Below are positions 17,414-27,116 of a stretch of 64,000 bases of DNA, one piece after another. The DNA lies in the NCBI GenBank assembly GCA_947085405.1, contig CAMTWO010000013.1, positions 62,001 to 126,000 on the forward strand, in the 5' to 3' direction. The notes under the pieces are model-generated. The model did no database searches and was not told the DNA's origin. It worked only from the letters and a program-made list of their open reading frames with translations. A program made the position numbers and the translations under genes. This DNA is from JASEGV01 sp947085405 (GTDB lineage: Bacteria; Bacteroidota; Ignavibacteria; UBA10030; BY39). The stretch's first letter is position 1, and every line of letters begins with the position of its first letter.

Positions 17414-18961
17414 ATGGATACCAATCAGATTTTATCGAATTTATCCTTCGGAAAAGTTGATGCCGAGTCCGACGATAAATTAGCCAACTGCTTTATCGGG
17501 ACTGATTTATTCAAACAGACTTTACAGCCACGCCATACATTGCTATTGGGTGGAAAAGGTTCAGGTAAAAGCGCTTTTTTTCGTCTGCTCTCGCAAGACA
17601 TTTACCGGCTGACTCCGCTGCTCCATAATTCTTTCACGGAAATATATAGCATCCCCGCATACGGCTTGCACAGCGACGAGTATATAAGTTACTCTGAAAT
17701 TCAAGAAATCAATCCCCAAACAATCGACGACTTTAAATATTTCTGGCAACTATATTTTGGTTTAAAAACTGCCGCTAATATTGCTTCTTGCCCGAGAATG
17801 CGCACCCGAGTTAATTCAAGTAAATCCGGTTCTCTTAAATCCAATTACGACACAATTATAAGTCTCCTCTCTGAAATTGGTTTATACAAACGCGACGATT
17901 ACATCGATCGTGTAAATAAAAAAATAAAAGATTTACTTTTTCTGCATCAAACAAACTTATCAACCACTACAGCAGAAAAAGGGAGGATTCTAACTAAAAC
18001 ATACAAAGGCAAAACTGCCTTAAATATAGTTTCCTTACTCGATTTGGTTGATAAAGTTCTAAAAGAAACAAAATGCCTCGCATGGATTTTAGCCGACCAA
18101 ATAGATCTGCTATATTTAGATAATCTTGAACGAAGAGAAAAGGCAATAACTGCTCTAATTCAATTATTAATCGAATATAGCAACAGATTTTCGAATATAA
18201 ATCTTAAAGTATTTTTACGGACTGATATTTTTAAAGCCCTGCAAATTGTTAATAAATCACATCTCGTATCACTTACAGTTGAATTGAAATGGGCTGATAA
18301 TTTGATCATTAAATTATTAGTCGCCCGCGCTGTCCATGATCGTGTAGTCAGAGCATACTGTGAAAAAATATTGAATGAAAATTTAGATGTCGTCAAAGTT
18401 ATTTCAGCCAATGATGAGCTGATGGGAAAAGTATTTCATTTGATATTTAATTTAAATATAAATGGGCATAAATGGATAATGAAACGCATGATAGATGGTT
18501 TAGGTATGTTGTATCCGCGGGAATTTATTCATTTAGGCAATCAAGCAGTCATAAAGCAAAGAGAAATTAACAAATCACTCTCAACTCACACCAACGATGG
18601 AGTATCCAACCAAAATTCTCAGAATATATTAAGTATCGAAGCGATCAAAGAAGCTTTTTCAGAAGTTTCGAAATATAGATGCGATACTTTCCTCTATGCA
18701 GAATTCCCGCACCTAAAGAATCATTTCGATCAATTCAAGGGACTTACTAAAACCTTAATAAGTAGGGAAGAACTCTACACAATGTTTAACGGCTTAACAC
18801 CTTCGGGAGCTAACGCAGTTCGTGCAATTTATGAAACAGGTTTGCTTCAACCTATCGGCAATAAAAATGTAGATGCGTGTTTAAAGTTTACCATTCCTCC
18901 CTTATATAAAAGCGGATTGGGTATCGTTTCCAGAAGGAAAAAATCCGTTAGCATTTCTTGA
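17414..18961 (+). CDS. P-loop ATPase, Sll1717-like
   Basis: 515 aa. The N-terminal block LSFGKVDAESDDKLANCFI followed by HTLLLGGKGSGKSAFFR (Walker A at residues 46-53) matches the layout of the Sll1717-family P-loop ATPases. A Walker B-like strand, WILADQIDLLYLD, lies near residue 222. The C-terminal half is helical with a winged-helix flavour (EELYTMFNGLTPSGANAVRAI), and no effector domain is visible. It follows the HIT gene by 15 nt, but I see no functional link. Related ATPases occur alone or with nucleases in defence islands; nothing else here marks such an island. Family call moderate, function unknown. Confidence 0.55.
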   Translation: MDTNQILSNLSFGKVDAESDDKLANCFIGTDLFKQTLQPRHTLLLGGKGSGKSAFFRLLSQDIYRLTPLLHNSFTEIYSIPAYGLHSDEYISYSEIQEINPQTIDDFKYFWQLYFGLKTAANIASCPRMRTRVNSSKSGSLKSNYDTIISLLSEIGLYKRDDYIDRVNKKIKDLLFLHQTNLSTTTAEKGRILTKTYKGKTALNIVSLLDLVDKVLKETKCLAWILADQIDLLYLDNLERREKAITALIQLLIEYSNRFSNINLKVFLRTDIFKALQIVNKSHLVSLTVELKWADNLIIKLLVARAVHDRVVRAYCEKILNENLDVVKVISANDELMGKVFHLIFNLNINGHKWIMKRMIDGLGMLYPREFIHLGNQAVIKQREINKSLSTHTNDGVSNQNSQNILSIEAIKEAFSEVSKYRCDTFLYAEFPHLKNHFDQFKGLTKTLISREELYTMFNGLTPSGANAVRAIYETGLLQPIGNKNVDACLKFTIPPLYKSGLGIVSRRKKSVSIS

Positions 18962-19006
18962 CTAATCTTTTTATATTAAGTCAAAATTGAAAATCTTTTT
19001 GGAATT

Positions 19007-20686
19007 ATGAAATCTAAAATTGCATTAATCTTGCTATTTTGTATTGTACTATTTCTTGTAATATATACGATATTTTTTATGGAGAAAAAAGCTGACCTCT
19101 TATTAATCAATGGTAACATTTATACTCTCGACGACAACAACCCTCTTGCCGAGGCAATTGTAATTAAAGATGGGTACATAATTGCTGTTGGAAACTCAAA
19201 CGAATTAAAAGACCGGTATAATGCTGAAAAAATAATAGATTTAAAAGGAAGTGTAGTTATTCCGGGACTTACTGATGCACACGCACACATGTTCGGTTTT
19301 GGACAAATGCTTAATTCGTTGATGCTCGCCGGAATAACATCGGCAAACGAGATTGCCGGGAAGGTAGCAGAAAAGTCGAAAACCATTTCCGCCGGTGAGT
19401 GGATTTACGGCAGAGGGTGGGATCAAACTCTTTGGAGCGAAAAAAAATTCCCGACCAAAGATTTATTAGATTCAGCCGCTCCCGATAATCCTGTAATTTT
19501 AGGGCGGATTGATGGACATGCGATTTGGGTAAATTCAAAAACGCTTGAAATGGCAGGGATAACATCGGCTACAATTGACCCTCTTGGTGGAAAAATAATT
19601 CGTGATAATTCCGGTGAACCCACCGGTGTCTTAATAGACAAAGCAACCGAGTTAGTCGAAAAAATTGTTCCTCCCCCGACTGATGCTGAGGTTGAACAAT
19701 CTATTTTACTTGCTGCTGAAGAATGTTTAAAAACAGGTTTGACCGAAGTGCACGATATGGGTTTAAACTCGCAAACGATTCGAGTGTACAAAAAATTAGC
19801 GGACGAGCAGAAACTCCTTATCCGAATTTACGGTGCAGTAGATGCACCAAGCCAAACGTGGAACGAATTCAGCGAACAAGGACCATTGCTGAATTATGGC
19901 AACGGTATGTTAACAATCCGGGCTGTTAAAATGTACGCTGATGGAGCTCTCGGTTCACGAGGCGCTGCTCTTGTTGAAAATTATTCTGACGATCCGGGAA
20001 ACCGTGGACTTACTTTAATTGATGATTCTACAATGGAAGCAGTAACTCGTCAAGCCATCAAAAAGAATTTTCAGGTTTGCACTCATGCTATTGGCGACCG
20101 TGCCAATCATGTTGTGTTAAACATGTACGAGAAACTACTTGGGACAGTTAATGAACAAGATTTACGTTTTAGAATTGAGCACGCACAAGTTTTATTACCT
20201 GAAGATATCTCTCGATTTAAAAAGTTAAATGTTTTACCAAGTATGCAACCAATTCACGCTACATCGGATATGGATTGGGCAGAGGCAAGGTTGGGCCGCA
20301 ATCGAGTTAAAGGAGCTTATGCTTGGAAATCTTTGATAAATTCCGGCTCAATCATTCCGGCTGGTTCAGATTTCCCAAACGACATTATGCAACCTCTCTG
20401 GGGATTTTATGCTGCGGTAACCCGAATGGATCAAGATGGAAAACCCGAAGGAGGATGGCATACCGAAGAATGTATGTCGCGGGAAGAAGCATTGAAGTCA
20501 TATACAACCTGGGCTGCGTATGCCGCGTTTAAAGAAAAGGATAAAGGTACAATCGAAGCGGGTAAGTATGCCGATTTAACAATTCTCTCTCAAGATATTA
20601 TGACTATTCAAGCAAGTGAAATTTTAAATACCGAAATTATTATGACTTTAATAGGTGGAAAAATAGTATATGAGTTATCCTTTTGA
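19007..20686 (+). CDS. YtcJ-like amidohydrolase (amidohydrolase 3 family), membrane-anchored
   Basis: 559 aa. One N-terminal hydrophobic helix (residues 5-25) precedes the enzyme. The metal-dependent hydrolase core shows LLINGNIYTLDD, VIPGLTDAHAHMFGFG, a downstream VHDMGLNSQ, RIEHAQVLLPED and PAGSDFPND, matching YtcJ-like members of the amidohydrolase superfamily. The expected metal ligands (His-x-His, two further His, Asp) are all in place. Substrate unknown. The membrane anchor suggests activity outside the cytoplasm. The last 17 nt overlap the leuS start, so translation may be coupled. Confidence 0.88.
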   Translation: MKSKIALILLFCIVLFLVIYTIFFMEKKADLLLINGNIYTLDDNNPLAEAIVIKDGYIIAVGNSNELKDRYNAEKIIDLKGSVVIPGLTDAHAHMFGFGQMLNSLMLAGITSANEIAGKVAEKSKTISAGEWIYGRGWDQTLWSEKKFPTKDLLDSAAPDNPVILGRIDGHAIWVNSKTLEMAGITSATIDPLGGKIIRDNSGEPTGVLIDKATELVEKIVPPPTDAEVEQSILLAAEECLKTGLTEVHDMGLNSQTIRVYKKLADEQKLLIRIYGAVDAPSQTWNEFSEQGPLLNYGNGMLTIRAVKMYADGALGSRGAALVENYSDDPGNRGLTLIDDSTMEAVTRQAIKKNFQVCTHAIGDRANHVVLNMYEKLLGTVNEQDLRFRIEHAQVLLPEDISRFKKLNVLPSMQPIHATSDMDWAEARLGRNRVKGAYAWKSLINSGSIIPAGSDFPNDIMQPLWGFYAAVTRMDQDGKPEGGWHTEECMSREEALKSYTTWAAYAAFKEKDKGTIEAGKYADLTILSQDIMTIQASEILNTEIIMTLIGGKIVYELSF

Positions 20687-23192
20687 TAAAATAGAAAAGA
20701 AGTGGCAGCAATATTGGGATGAAAATAACACTTTCAAAGTTGTAGAGGATTCCGATAAACCAAAATATTATATTCTCGATATGTTCCCGTATCCATCCGG
20801 AGCCGGTTTACACGTTGGGCATCCCGAAGGTTATACTGCAACAGATATCATTTCGCGTTACAAGAGGATGAACGGATTTAATGTACTCCATCCGATGGGG
20901 TGGGATGCTTTCGGATTACCGGCGGAAAGATACGCTATGCAAACCGGTATCCATCCGAGTATCACTACACAACAGAATATTTCTACATTCAAACGGCAGA
21001 TTAAAATGTTGGGTTTATCCTACGATTGGTCGCGTGAGGTGAATACCACGGATCCAAAATATTACAAGTGGACGCAATGGATATTTTTGAAAATTTATAA
21101 TTCGTGGTTTGATAAGAAAGCCGGCAAAGCACGCCCGATTTCTGAACTTCCGATACCCGACGGACTGAACGAAAAAGAGAAGTACGACTTTATTTCAAAA
21201 CACCGACTCGCTTACCTTGCTGAAATGCCGGTAAATTGGTGCGGCGAATTAGGAACTGTTTTAGCTAATGAGGAAGTTGACGAGTGGGTCGAAAAAGGAT
21301 ACAAAGTCGAACGTAAAATGATGCGCCAGTGGATGCTGCGTATTACCGCTTACGCCGATCGTCTCGAAAACGACTTGGATGAACTTGATTGGCCCCAAAG
21401 TATCAAAGAGATGCAGCGCAACTGGATAGGAAAATCGGAAGGGGCTGAAATCGAATTTAAAATCACGGATACGCAGGAAACAATCCGTGTTTTTACAACT
21501 CGTCCCGATACACTCTTTGGAGCTACTTATATGGTGTTAGCTCCCGAACATAAATTAGTCGAAAAAATTACTACAACAGAATATTTCGAGGATGTTGAAG
21601 AATACCGTAATCAAGCAGCATTAAAAAGTGAAATTGAACGGACAGCGTTAGAAAAAAATAAAACCGGAGTATTTACAGGTGGTTATGCCTTCAACCCGGC
21701 TACAAAAAAAGAAATTCAAATCTGGATTGCCGATTATGTTTTGATTTCCTACGGAACTGGTGCGATTATGGCTGTGCCCGGTCACGATCAGCGCGACCAC
21801 GATTTTGCTAAAACTTATCATCTACCAATTGTGGAAGTTGTTTCAGGAGGTGATTATACAAAAGCAGCATACGAGGGGGAAGGAATAGCGATAAATTCTT
21901 CGAATGATGAAATTTCGATTGATAATCTTCCTACCAAGCAGGCGAAAGATAAAATTATTCAGTGGTTAGAAGAAAAGAAAATTGGGAAGCGTAAAATAAA
22001 TTACAAATTGCGCGATTGGTTATTTTCGCGTCAGCGATATTGGGGCGAACCCTTCCCGTTAGTTTATGATGACGACGGAAAGGCGATAGCGCTTTCAGAA
22101 ACTGAGTTACCGATTCTGTTACCAGATGTCGAGTCGTACAAACCGAGTGGTACCGGTGAATCGCCGTTGGCAACAATCGAAAAATGGTTAAACTATACTG
22201 ATCCAAAAACCGGTAAAAAATATCGCCGAGAAACTCACACAATGCCTCAATGGGCTGGTTCTTGTTGGTACTACCTCCGCTATTTAGATCCGCAGAACAA
22301 TATTGAACTTTGTTCTTCAGAAAAACAAAAATATTGGATGCCTGTTGATTTATATGTAGGTGGCGCCGAGCATGCTGTTCTCCATTTGCTATACTCACGA
22401 TTCTGGCACAAAACACTTTTCGATTTGGGTTATGTTTCGACGAAGGAACCATTCCAACGACTTGTAAATCAGGGACTGATTTTAGGCGAAGACGGTCAGA
22501 AAATGTCGAAATCAATGGGAAATGTTGTTAACCCTGATGATGTTGTAATTGAATATGGTGCCGATGCTCTACGATTATTTGAAATGTTTATGGGTCCACT
22601 CGAAGATACTAAACCATGGTCAACAAAAGGTGTTGAGGGAGTTTTTCGTTTCTTGAATCGTGTTTGGAGGATGTTCGTTGATGAAGATGGAAAAATAAAC
22701 TCATCGATTCAAGATGTTCCATTGACTGTTGACCAAGAACGAATTTTGCATCAGACAATTAAGAAGGTAACCTCGGATATTGAGACGATGAATTTTAATA
22801 CGGCAATTTCGCAGATGATGATTTTCGTGAACGAATTTTTAAATTTAGATGTAAAACCACTCGCTGCTCTGAAACCGTTCGTCTTGTTGCTGTCGCCATT
22901 TGCTCCACATATCGCAGAAGAAATTTGGGAAAAACTTGGGTCAAAAAAATCATTGGCGTACGAGGCTTGGTCCAAATTCGATGAATCTAAAACTCGTGTG
23001 GATACAATTGAAATGGTTATTCAAGTTAGCGGAAAAATCAGAGCGAAACTGCCACTTTCTCTCGACACAGTTGAAGAAGATGTAAAGAAATTAGCTTTCG
23101 AAAATGAATCGGTTAAAAAGCATCTTGAAGGTAAAACCATCGTCAAAACAATTTTCGTAAAGAATAAACTATTTAATATTGTAGTAAAATAG
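20670..23192 (+). CDS. leuS: Leucyl-tRNA synthetase
   Basis: 840 aa, normal length. The class I signatures HVGH (residues 48-51, inside SGAGLHVGHPEGYTATD) and KMSKS (611-615) flank a CP1 editing domain with TTRPDTLFGATYMVLAPEH and VPGHDQRDHDFA. The C-terminal anticodon-binding domain has FAPHIAEEIWEKLG. It charges tRNA-Leu with leucine and proofreads near-cognates. It overlaps the upstream amidohydrolase by 17 nt and abuts the glycosyltransferase gene downstream without any gap. Confidence 0.98.
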   Translation: MSYPFDKIEKKWQQYWDENNTFKVVEDSDKPKYYILDMFPYPSGAGLHVGHPEGYTATDIISRYKRMNGFNVLHPMGWDAFGLPAERYAMQTGIHPSITTQQNISTFKRQIKMLGLSYDWSREVNTTDPKYYKWTQWIFLKIYNSWFDKKAGKARPISELPIPDGLNEKEKYDFISKHRLAYLAEMPVNWCGELGTVLANEEVDEWVEKGYKVERKMMRQWMLRITAYADRLENDLDELDWPQSIKEMQRNWIGKSEGAEIEFKITDTQETIRVFTTRPDTLFGATYMVLAPEHKLVEKITTTEYFEDVEEYRNQAALKSEIERTALEKNKTGVFTGGYAFNPATKKEIQIWIADYVLISYGTGAIMAVPGHDQRDHDFAKTYHLPIVEVVSGGDYTKAAYEGEGIAINSSNDEISIDNLPTKQAKDKIIQWLEEKKIGKRKINYKLRDWLFSRQRYWGEPFPLVYDDDGKAIALSETELPILLPDVESYKPSGTGESPLATIEKWLNYTDPKTGKKYRRETHTMPQWAGSCWYYLRYLDPQNNIELCSSEKQKYWMPVDLYVGGAEHAVLHLLYSRFWHKTLFDLGYVSTKEPFQRLVNQGLILGEDGQKMSKSMGNVVNPDDVVIEYGADALRLFEMFMGPLEDTKPWSTKGVEGVFRFLNRVWRMFVDEDGKINSSIQDVPLTVDQERILHQTIKKVTSDIETMNFNTAISQMMIFVNEFLNLDVKPLAALKPFVLLLSPFAPHIAEEIWEKLGSKKSLAYEAWSKFDESKTRVDTIEMVIQVSGKIRAKLPLSLDTVEEDVKKLAFENESVKKHLEGKTIVKTIFVKNKLFNIVVK

Positions 23193-24005
23193 ATGAAACC
23201 CGATGCTTCGTTAATAATATCGGTTTATAATAAAATACGTGAATTCGAATTAGTTTTGGCAGGTATAAACCGACAAACTTATAAACGGTTTGAAATAATT
23301 ATTGCTGACGACGGATCAGGGATTGAAATGAAGCAATTAATTGAAAATTACAGAAAAGATTTTCATTATGAGTTTAAACATATTTGGCAGGAGGATTCAG
23401 GATTTCGCAAAAATAAAATATTAAACGAAGCCATTAAGTCATCGACTTCTGAATATTTAATATTCATTGATGGCGATTGTATCCCTCATAAAAATTTTAT
23501 TGAATCGCATATCGAAGAAAAAGAGCATAACTCAGTTCTTTGCGGAAGTCGCGTGATGCTCAGTAAAAATTTTTCAGACGCATTATCATCGGATGAGGTT
23601 CAAAATGGTAAAGTAGAAAAATATAGTTTACGATTATTGTTGGATGCATTAAAGGGCAGAGCATCGCGTTTGGAAGATGGAATCCGAAACAGATTATTAC
23701 TGAATATTCATCGCAAGAAACAGGCAAGGATTTTGGGATCTAATTTTTCAATTGAGAAATCGTTGTTAGAAGAGATTAATGGTTTCGATGAGAGATATGA
23801 AGGACCTGGATTAGGGGAGGATAGTGATGTTGAATTTAGATTGAGTTTGCTTGGAGTTAAATTTAAATCTGTACGGAATTATGCTATCTTATATCACTTA
23901 TACCATCAAAAAACGATGGAATTAACGGATAATTGGAAGATTTATAACGATACAAAACAGAGAAATTCCCCTGTATGTTTAAACGGTTTAGAAAATAAAT
24001 GCTAA
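23193..24005 (+). CDS. Family 2 glycosyltransferase
   Basis: 270 aa. The GT-A fold opens with ASLIISVYNKIREFELVL and has the nucleotide-sugar motifs IIADDGSG and IFIDGDCIPH (DxD-type) plus a later EINGFDERYEGPGLGEDSD block. The last is typical of the galactosyltransferase-like C-terminal part of GT2 enzymes. The ATG immediately follows the leuS stop. The gene overlaps the O-antigen ligase gene by 7 nt, and a second GT2 lies beyond, so this is a three-gene envelope-glycan cassette. Acceptor and sugar unknown. Confidence 0.88.
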   Translation: MKPDASLIISVYNKIREFELVLAGINRQTYKRFEIIIADDGSGIEMKQLIENYRKDFHYEFKHIWQEDSGFRKNKILNEAIKSSTSEYLIFIDGDCIPHKNFIESHIEEKEHNSVLCGSRVMLSKNFSDALSSDEVQNGKVEKYSLRLLLDALKGRASRLEDGIRNRLLLNIHRKKQARILGSNFSIEKSLLEEINGFDERYEGPGLGEDSDVEFRLSLLGVKFKSVRNYAILYHLYHQKTMELTDNWKIYNDTKQRNSPVCLNGLENKC

Positions 24006-25168
24006 AGCAAGAATCAATTATATCGATAGATAAAATAATTTGGTGGGGGATATTATTATTTCTTGCCTCATTAATCTTGTCGATTGCAATAGTACAAATT
24101 GTTTCTTTGCTGCTGATTGTTTTATGGTTTTTCAAACTTGTTAAAAATAAAAATTATACAATCGAAACTACACCGCTGGATATTCCGGTCTTACTCTTCA
24201 TCGTTTCGAGGTTATCAGGGATTCTATTTTCGATAAATTATGAAGTTAGTACACCGGCTCTATGGACAGAAATAATTTTTTATTTCTTATTCTTTTTCTT
24301 CACGAACAACATAAATATACGAGATGATTTTAAAAATAACGTAATGATAAAAGTGTTTGTAGTTGCAGGAGTCGCTGCTTCAATTATCGGAATAACGAAA
24401 TATGGTTTTGGTCTTGAAAGTCGTGCTTCGTCAACAACGTCAGGTTATTATACTTTCGGGATGTATGTTACGGTACTGATCGGAGTAATTTTAGCTCTAA
24501 ACCAACAGAAGGAGATATTCCCGAAGAGATGGTTTTTCATCATTGCCATTACATTAACAATGATTGCTCTGATGTTTACTTTTAACCGGATACATTGGCT
24601 TGCGACAGCGGTTCTTATTTTGGTGTATGGTATTTTCAAAAATCGACGTGTATTAATAGCGGCTGTTACTGCGGCTGGATTAATGCTGATAATATTTCCA
24701 AGCGTTTTGCAGCGAGCCTCCACACTTTTGAATCCATTATCGCACACAAGTGAACGAGCAACACTCTGGCAAGGAGCTATTAAAATTTGGGATGAGAAGA
24801 TTATCTTTGGTTTCGGGCTTGATACTTTTACTTTAATATTTCCATTTAAAAATGACTTAATTGATAAAGGAATCAGTAACTGGCACAACGATTTTTTGCA
24901 AATGTATATGGAATGCGGAGTTGTAGGTTTAATTATATTTATTTACCTTGCAGTTGTTATATTTTCTTCGATTATAAAAATTCTAAATACAAAACATATC
25001 AATAGTAATCTGAAAAATATCACATGGGGAATATTATTGGCAATGGTTGGTTTTTATGTGTCGACTATAGCTGGCGGTTTTTTATCGAACCCTATTATCT
25101 CGTTGCTGTTTATTTATTTACTTTCTATATTGGCATTGATCAGCAAGTATAGGTTATCGAATGGATAA
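23999..25168 (+). CDS. O-antigen ligase/polymerase family membrane protein (WaaL-like)
   Basis: 389 aa with ten to eleven hydrophobic helices and a large loop before the last helices. The loop carries FTFNRIHWLATAVLI, HTSERATLWQGAIKIWDEK and GFGLDTFTLIFPF, the Wzy_C/WaaL pattern with a conserved Arg and the later HNDFLQMYMECGVVGLIIF. Such proteins join O-antigen or other lipid-linked glycans to lipid A core in the periplasm, or polymerise them. It overlaps both neighbours (7 and 8 nt), giving a tight operon with two glycosyltransferases. Ligase and polymerase roles cannot be separated by sequence alone. Confidence 0.85.
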   Translation: MLKQESIISIDKIIWWGILLFLASLILSIAIVQIVSLLLIVLWFFKLVKNKNYTIETTPLDIPVLLFIVSRLSGILFSINYEVSTPALWTEIIFYFLFFFFTNNINIRDDFKNNVMIKVFVVAGVAASIIGITKYGFGLESRASSTTSGYYTFGMYVTVLIGVILALNQQKEIFPKRWFFIIAITLTMIALMFTFNRIHWLATAVLILVYGIFKNRRVLIAAVTAAGLMLIIFPSVLQRASTLLNPLSHTSERATLWQGAIKIWDEKIIFGFGLDTFTLIFPFKNDLIDKGISNWHNDFLQMYMECGVVGLIIFIYLAVVIFSSIIKILNTKHINSNLKNITWGILLAMVGFYVSTIAGGFLSNPIISLLFIYLLSILALISKYRLSNG

Positions 25169-25943
25169 TAAATCAAAAATATCTGTGTGTGTAATATCGT
25201 TCAACGAGGAAAGAAATATCGAAGAATGCTTAAAATCCGTTGCATGGGCTGATGAAATTATTATGGTCGATTCGTTTAGCACAGATAGAACTATTGAAAT
25301 AGCAAAACAATACACATCCAAAATATTTTTGCAAGACTGGCAAGGCTACTCAGAAGCAAAAATTTATGCAGTACAGAATACCTCGAACGATTGGATATTA
25401 TCAATAGATGCCGATGAGCGGGTTACACCGGAACTTAAAGCTGAAATCATAGCGGTAATTAATGATAGGAGTAAGCAATACACCGGATATAAAGTTGCCC
25501 GGCGAGCTTATTTTTTGGGCAAATGGATAAAACATTGTGGCTGGTATCCGGGATATGTAGTCCGGCTTTTCCGAAAAGATTCCGGAACTTTCAGCAAATC
25601 ACGTGTTCACGAAAAAATTGAACTTGTTGGCGAAACCGGAACTTTAAAGAACGACCTGCTTCATTTTACCGACGATAATCTGTTACATTATTTTAACAAG
25701 TTTAATAAATATACCTCGCTAGCCGCCGACGATTTAAAAGAAAAAGGAACAGACTTTCGAGTTTGGCATTTATTTATTAAACCTGTTTATACCTTCTTCA
25801 AGATGTTTATTTTAAGACGGGGCTTTTTAGATGGCTTGCACGGTTTTGTATTGTCCGTACTCTCGTCAGCTTATGTCTTTACTAAATATGCAAAATTGTG
25901 GGAACATAAATTATCAAAAAATAATAAAAAGGAATTATTATGA
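25161..25943 (+). CDS. Family 2 glycosyltransferase, LPS core (WaaE/KdtX-like)
   Basis: 260 aa. KISVCVISFNEERNIEECL, WADEIIMVDSFSTDRTIEIA and WILSIDADERVTPEL are the signature blocks of the short GT2 enzymes that add glucose or heptose to LPS inner core (WaaE/KdtX group). WYPGYVVRLFRKDSG and VHEKIEL follow. Overlaps the ligase gene by 8 nt and the DUF1844 gene by 4 nt. The context supports a role in core or O-chain assembly on the cytoplasmic side of the inner membrane. Exact linkage unknown. Confidence 0.88.
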   Translation: MDNKSKISVCVISFNEERNIEECLKSVAWADEIIMVDSFSTDRTIEIAKQYTSKIFLQDWQGYSEAKIYAVQNTSNDWILSIDADERVTPELKAEIIAVINDRSKQYTGYKVARRAYFLGKWIKHCGWYPGYVVRLFRKDSGTFSKSRVHEKIELVGETGTLKNDLLHFTDDNLLHYFNKFNKYTSLAADDLKEKGTDFRVWHLFIKPVYTFFKMFILRRGFLDGLHGFVLSVLSSAYVFTKYAKLWEHKLSKNNKKELL

Positions 25944-26218
25944 GTCAACTTGAAAAAAATGAAATATTGCTAACACATGTAGTTCTGATGTTTCAAACAG
26001 CAGCCCTTCAACAGATGGGAAAATTGAAAAATCCGATAACTGATAAAGTAGAAAAAAACCTCGATATGGCACAGACCTCGATTGATATTTTAGATATGTT
26101 ATTCCAAAAAATGAAAAATAATCTTTCAGAAAATGAGAACCGGATGTTTGTTGAAGTGCTGAAAGAATTAAAATTAAATTACGTCGACGAAGTTGCTAAA
26201 GAACCAAAAGTAAACTAA
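25940..26218 (+). CDS. DUF1844 family protein
   Basis: 92 aa, largely helical. LTHVVLMFQTAALQQMGKL and LDMAQTSIDILDMLFQKMKN match the small DUF1844 family, whose function is unknown. ATGA overlap (4 nt) with the glycosyltransferase stop suggests coupled translation. The nadK ATG follows 17 nt after the stop, preceded by AAAGGATC. Nothing in the sequence suggests membrane insertion or catalysis. Confidence 0.85.
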   Translation: MSQLEKNEILLTHVVLMFQTAALQQMGKLKNPITDKVEKNLDMAQTSIDILDMLFQKMKNNLSENENRMFVEVLKELKLNYVDEVAKEPKVN

Positions 26219-26235
26219 TACATAAAGGATCAACA

Positions 26236-27114
26236 ATGAAATTTGGAATTATCGGTAATATTCATAAACCAACTTTACCCGAAGTTGTTATCGATTTGAT
26301 TTCATATTTTCGTGAAAAGAAAATCGATTTTGTTGTGAGTGATGATGTAGTTGCATTACTTGGTAAGCTCAAACGATATAATTTTAAAGAAAGTAATGTT
26401 GCATCATCAAAAGCACTGGCGGCTAAATGCGATGTTTTGATTGCATTTGGCGGCGACGGAACTATGCTCGCTGCGGCGCGGATTGTCGGCAAACATCAAA
26501 CTCCGATTCTCGGAATTAATTTAGGAAAACTTGGTTTCCTTGCCGACGTTACAATAACAGAAATGAAAAATAGTATTCAATCGATTATCGATCATAATTA
26601 TCTGATCGAAAACCGTATAGTATTAGAAGCATCTTCAAATGTAAAGAAGAAAAAATATTATGGGTTGAATGATATTGTGATTGATAGAGGAAATTATAAA
26701 CGGGTTATCGAGTTGGAAACTTATGTTAATGGACAATTTTTAGTTCGATACTCTGCCGATGGATTGATAATCACAACGCCAACCGGTTCCACGGCTTACT
26801 CGCTTGCAGCGGGAGGTCCGGTTGTAACTCCCGGCACTGATGTCTTCGTAATTACTCCGATCGCTGCACATACATTAACTGCAAGGCCAGTTGTTGTGCC
26901 GGATAATAGTATTATAAAAGTAATTGTAAAAACCGATGTCCCAATCCATCTATCTGCTGATGGGCAGGAAGAAGCATTTTTCAAAACCCCCGTCGAGTTT
27001 ATCATTCGCAGAGCCAGCTATCAGGTAAAGTTGATCAAGAGAAAAGAACATTCGTATTTCGAACTACTGCGTACAAAATTACTTTGGGGAAGAGATATCA
27101 GAACAGGTAAATAA
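26236..27114 (+). CDS. nadK: NAD kinase
   Basis: 292 aa. The GGDGT motif (about residues 72-76, in FGGDGTMLAAAR) is the ATP/NAD phosphate-binding signature. GINLGKLGFLADV and TPTGSTAYSLAAGGPVV are the other conserved blocks of the family. It phosphorylates NAD to NADP with ATP or polyphosphate in the cytoplasm and controls NADPH supply. Length normal. radA begins 2 nt after the stop, so the two are cotranscribed. Confidence 0.97.
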   Translation: MKFGIIGNIHKPTLPEVVIDLISYFREKKIDFVVSDDVVALLGKLKRYNFKESNVASSKALAAKCDVLIAFGGDGTMLAAARIVGKHQTPILGINLGKLGFLADVTITEMKNSIQSIIDHNYLIENRIVLEASSNVKKKKYYGLNDIVIDRGNYKRVIELETYVNGQFLVRYSADGLIITTPTGSTAYSLAAGGPVVTPGTDVFVITPIAAHTLTARPVVVPDNSIIKVIVKTDVPIHLSADGQEEAFFKTPVEFIIRRASYQVKLIKRKEHSYFELLRTKLLWGRDIRTGK

Positions 27115-27116
27115 AA

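Noticed and set aside
17414..18961. Defence island around the P-loop ATPase
   Set aside because: All neighbours are housekeeping or metabolic genes; no nuclease, restriction, CRISPR or other defence gene is present.
18959..18977. TTGACT followed by TATATT upstream of the amidohydrolase
   Set aside because: The boxes are about 7 nt apart, too close for a promoter.
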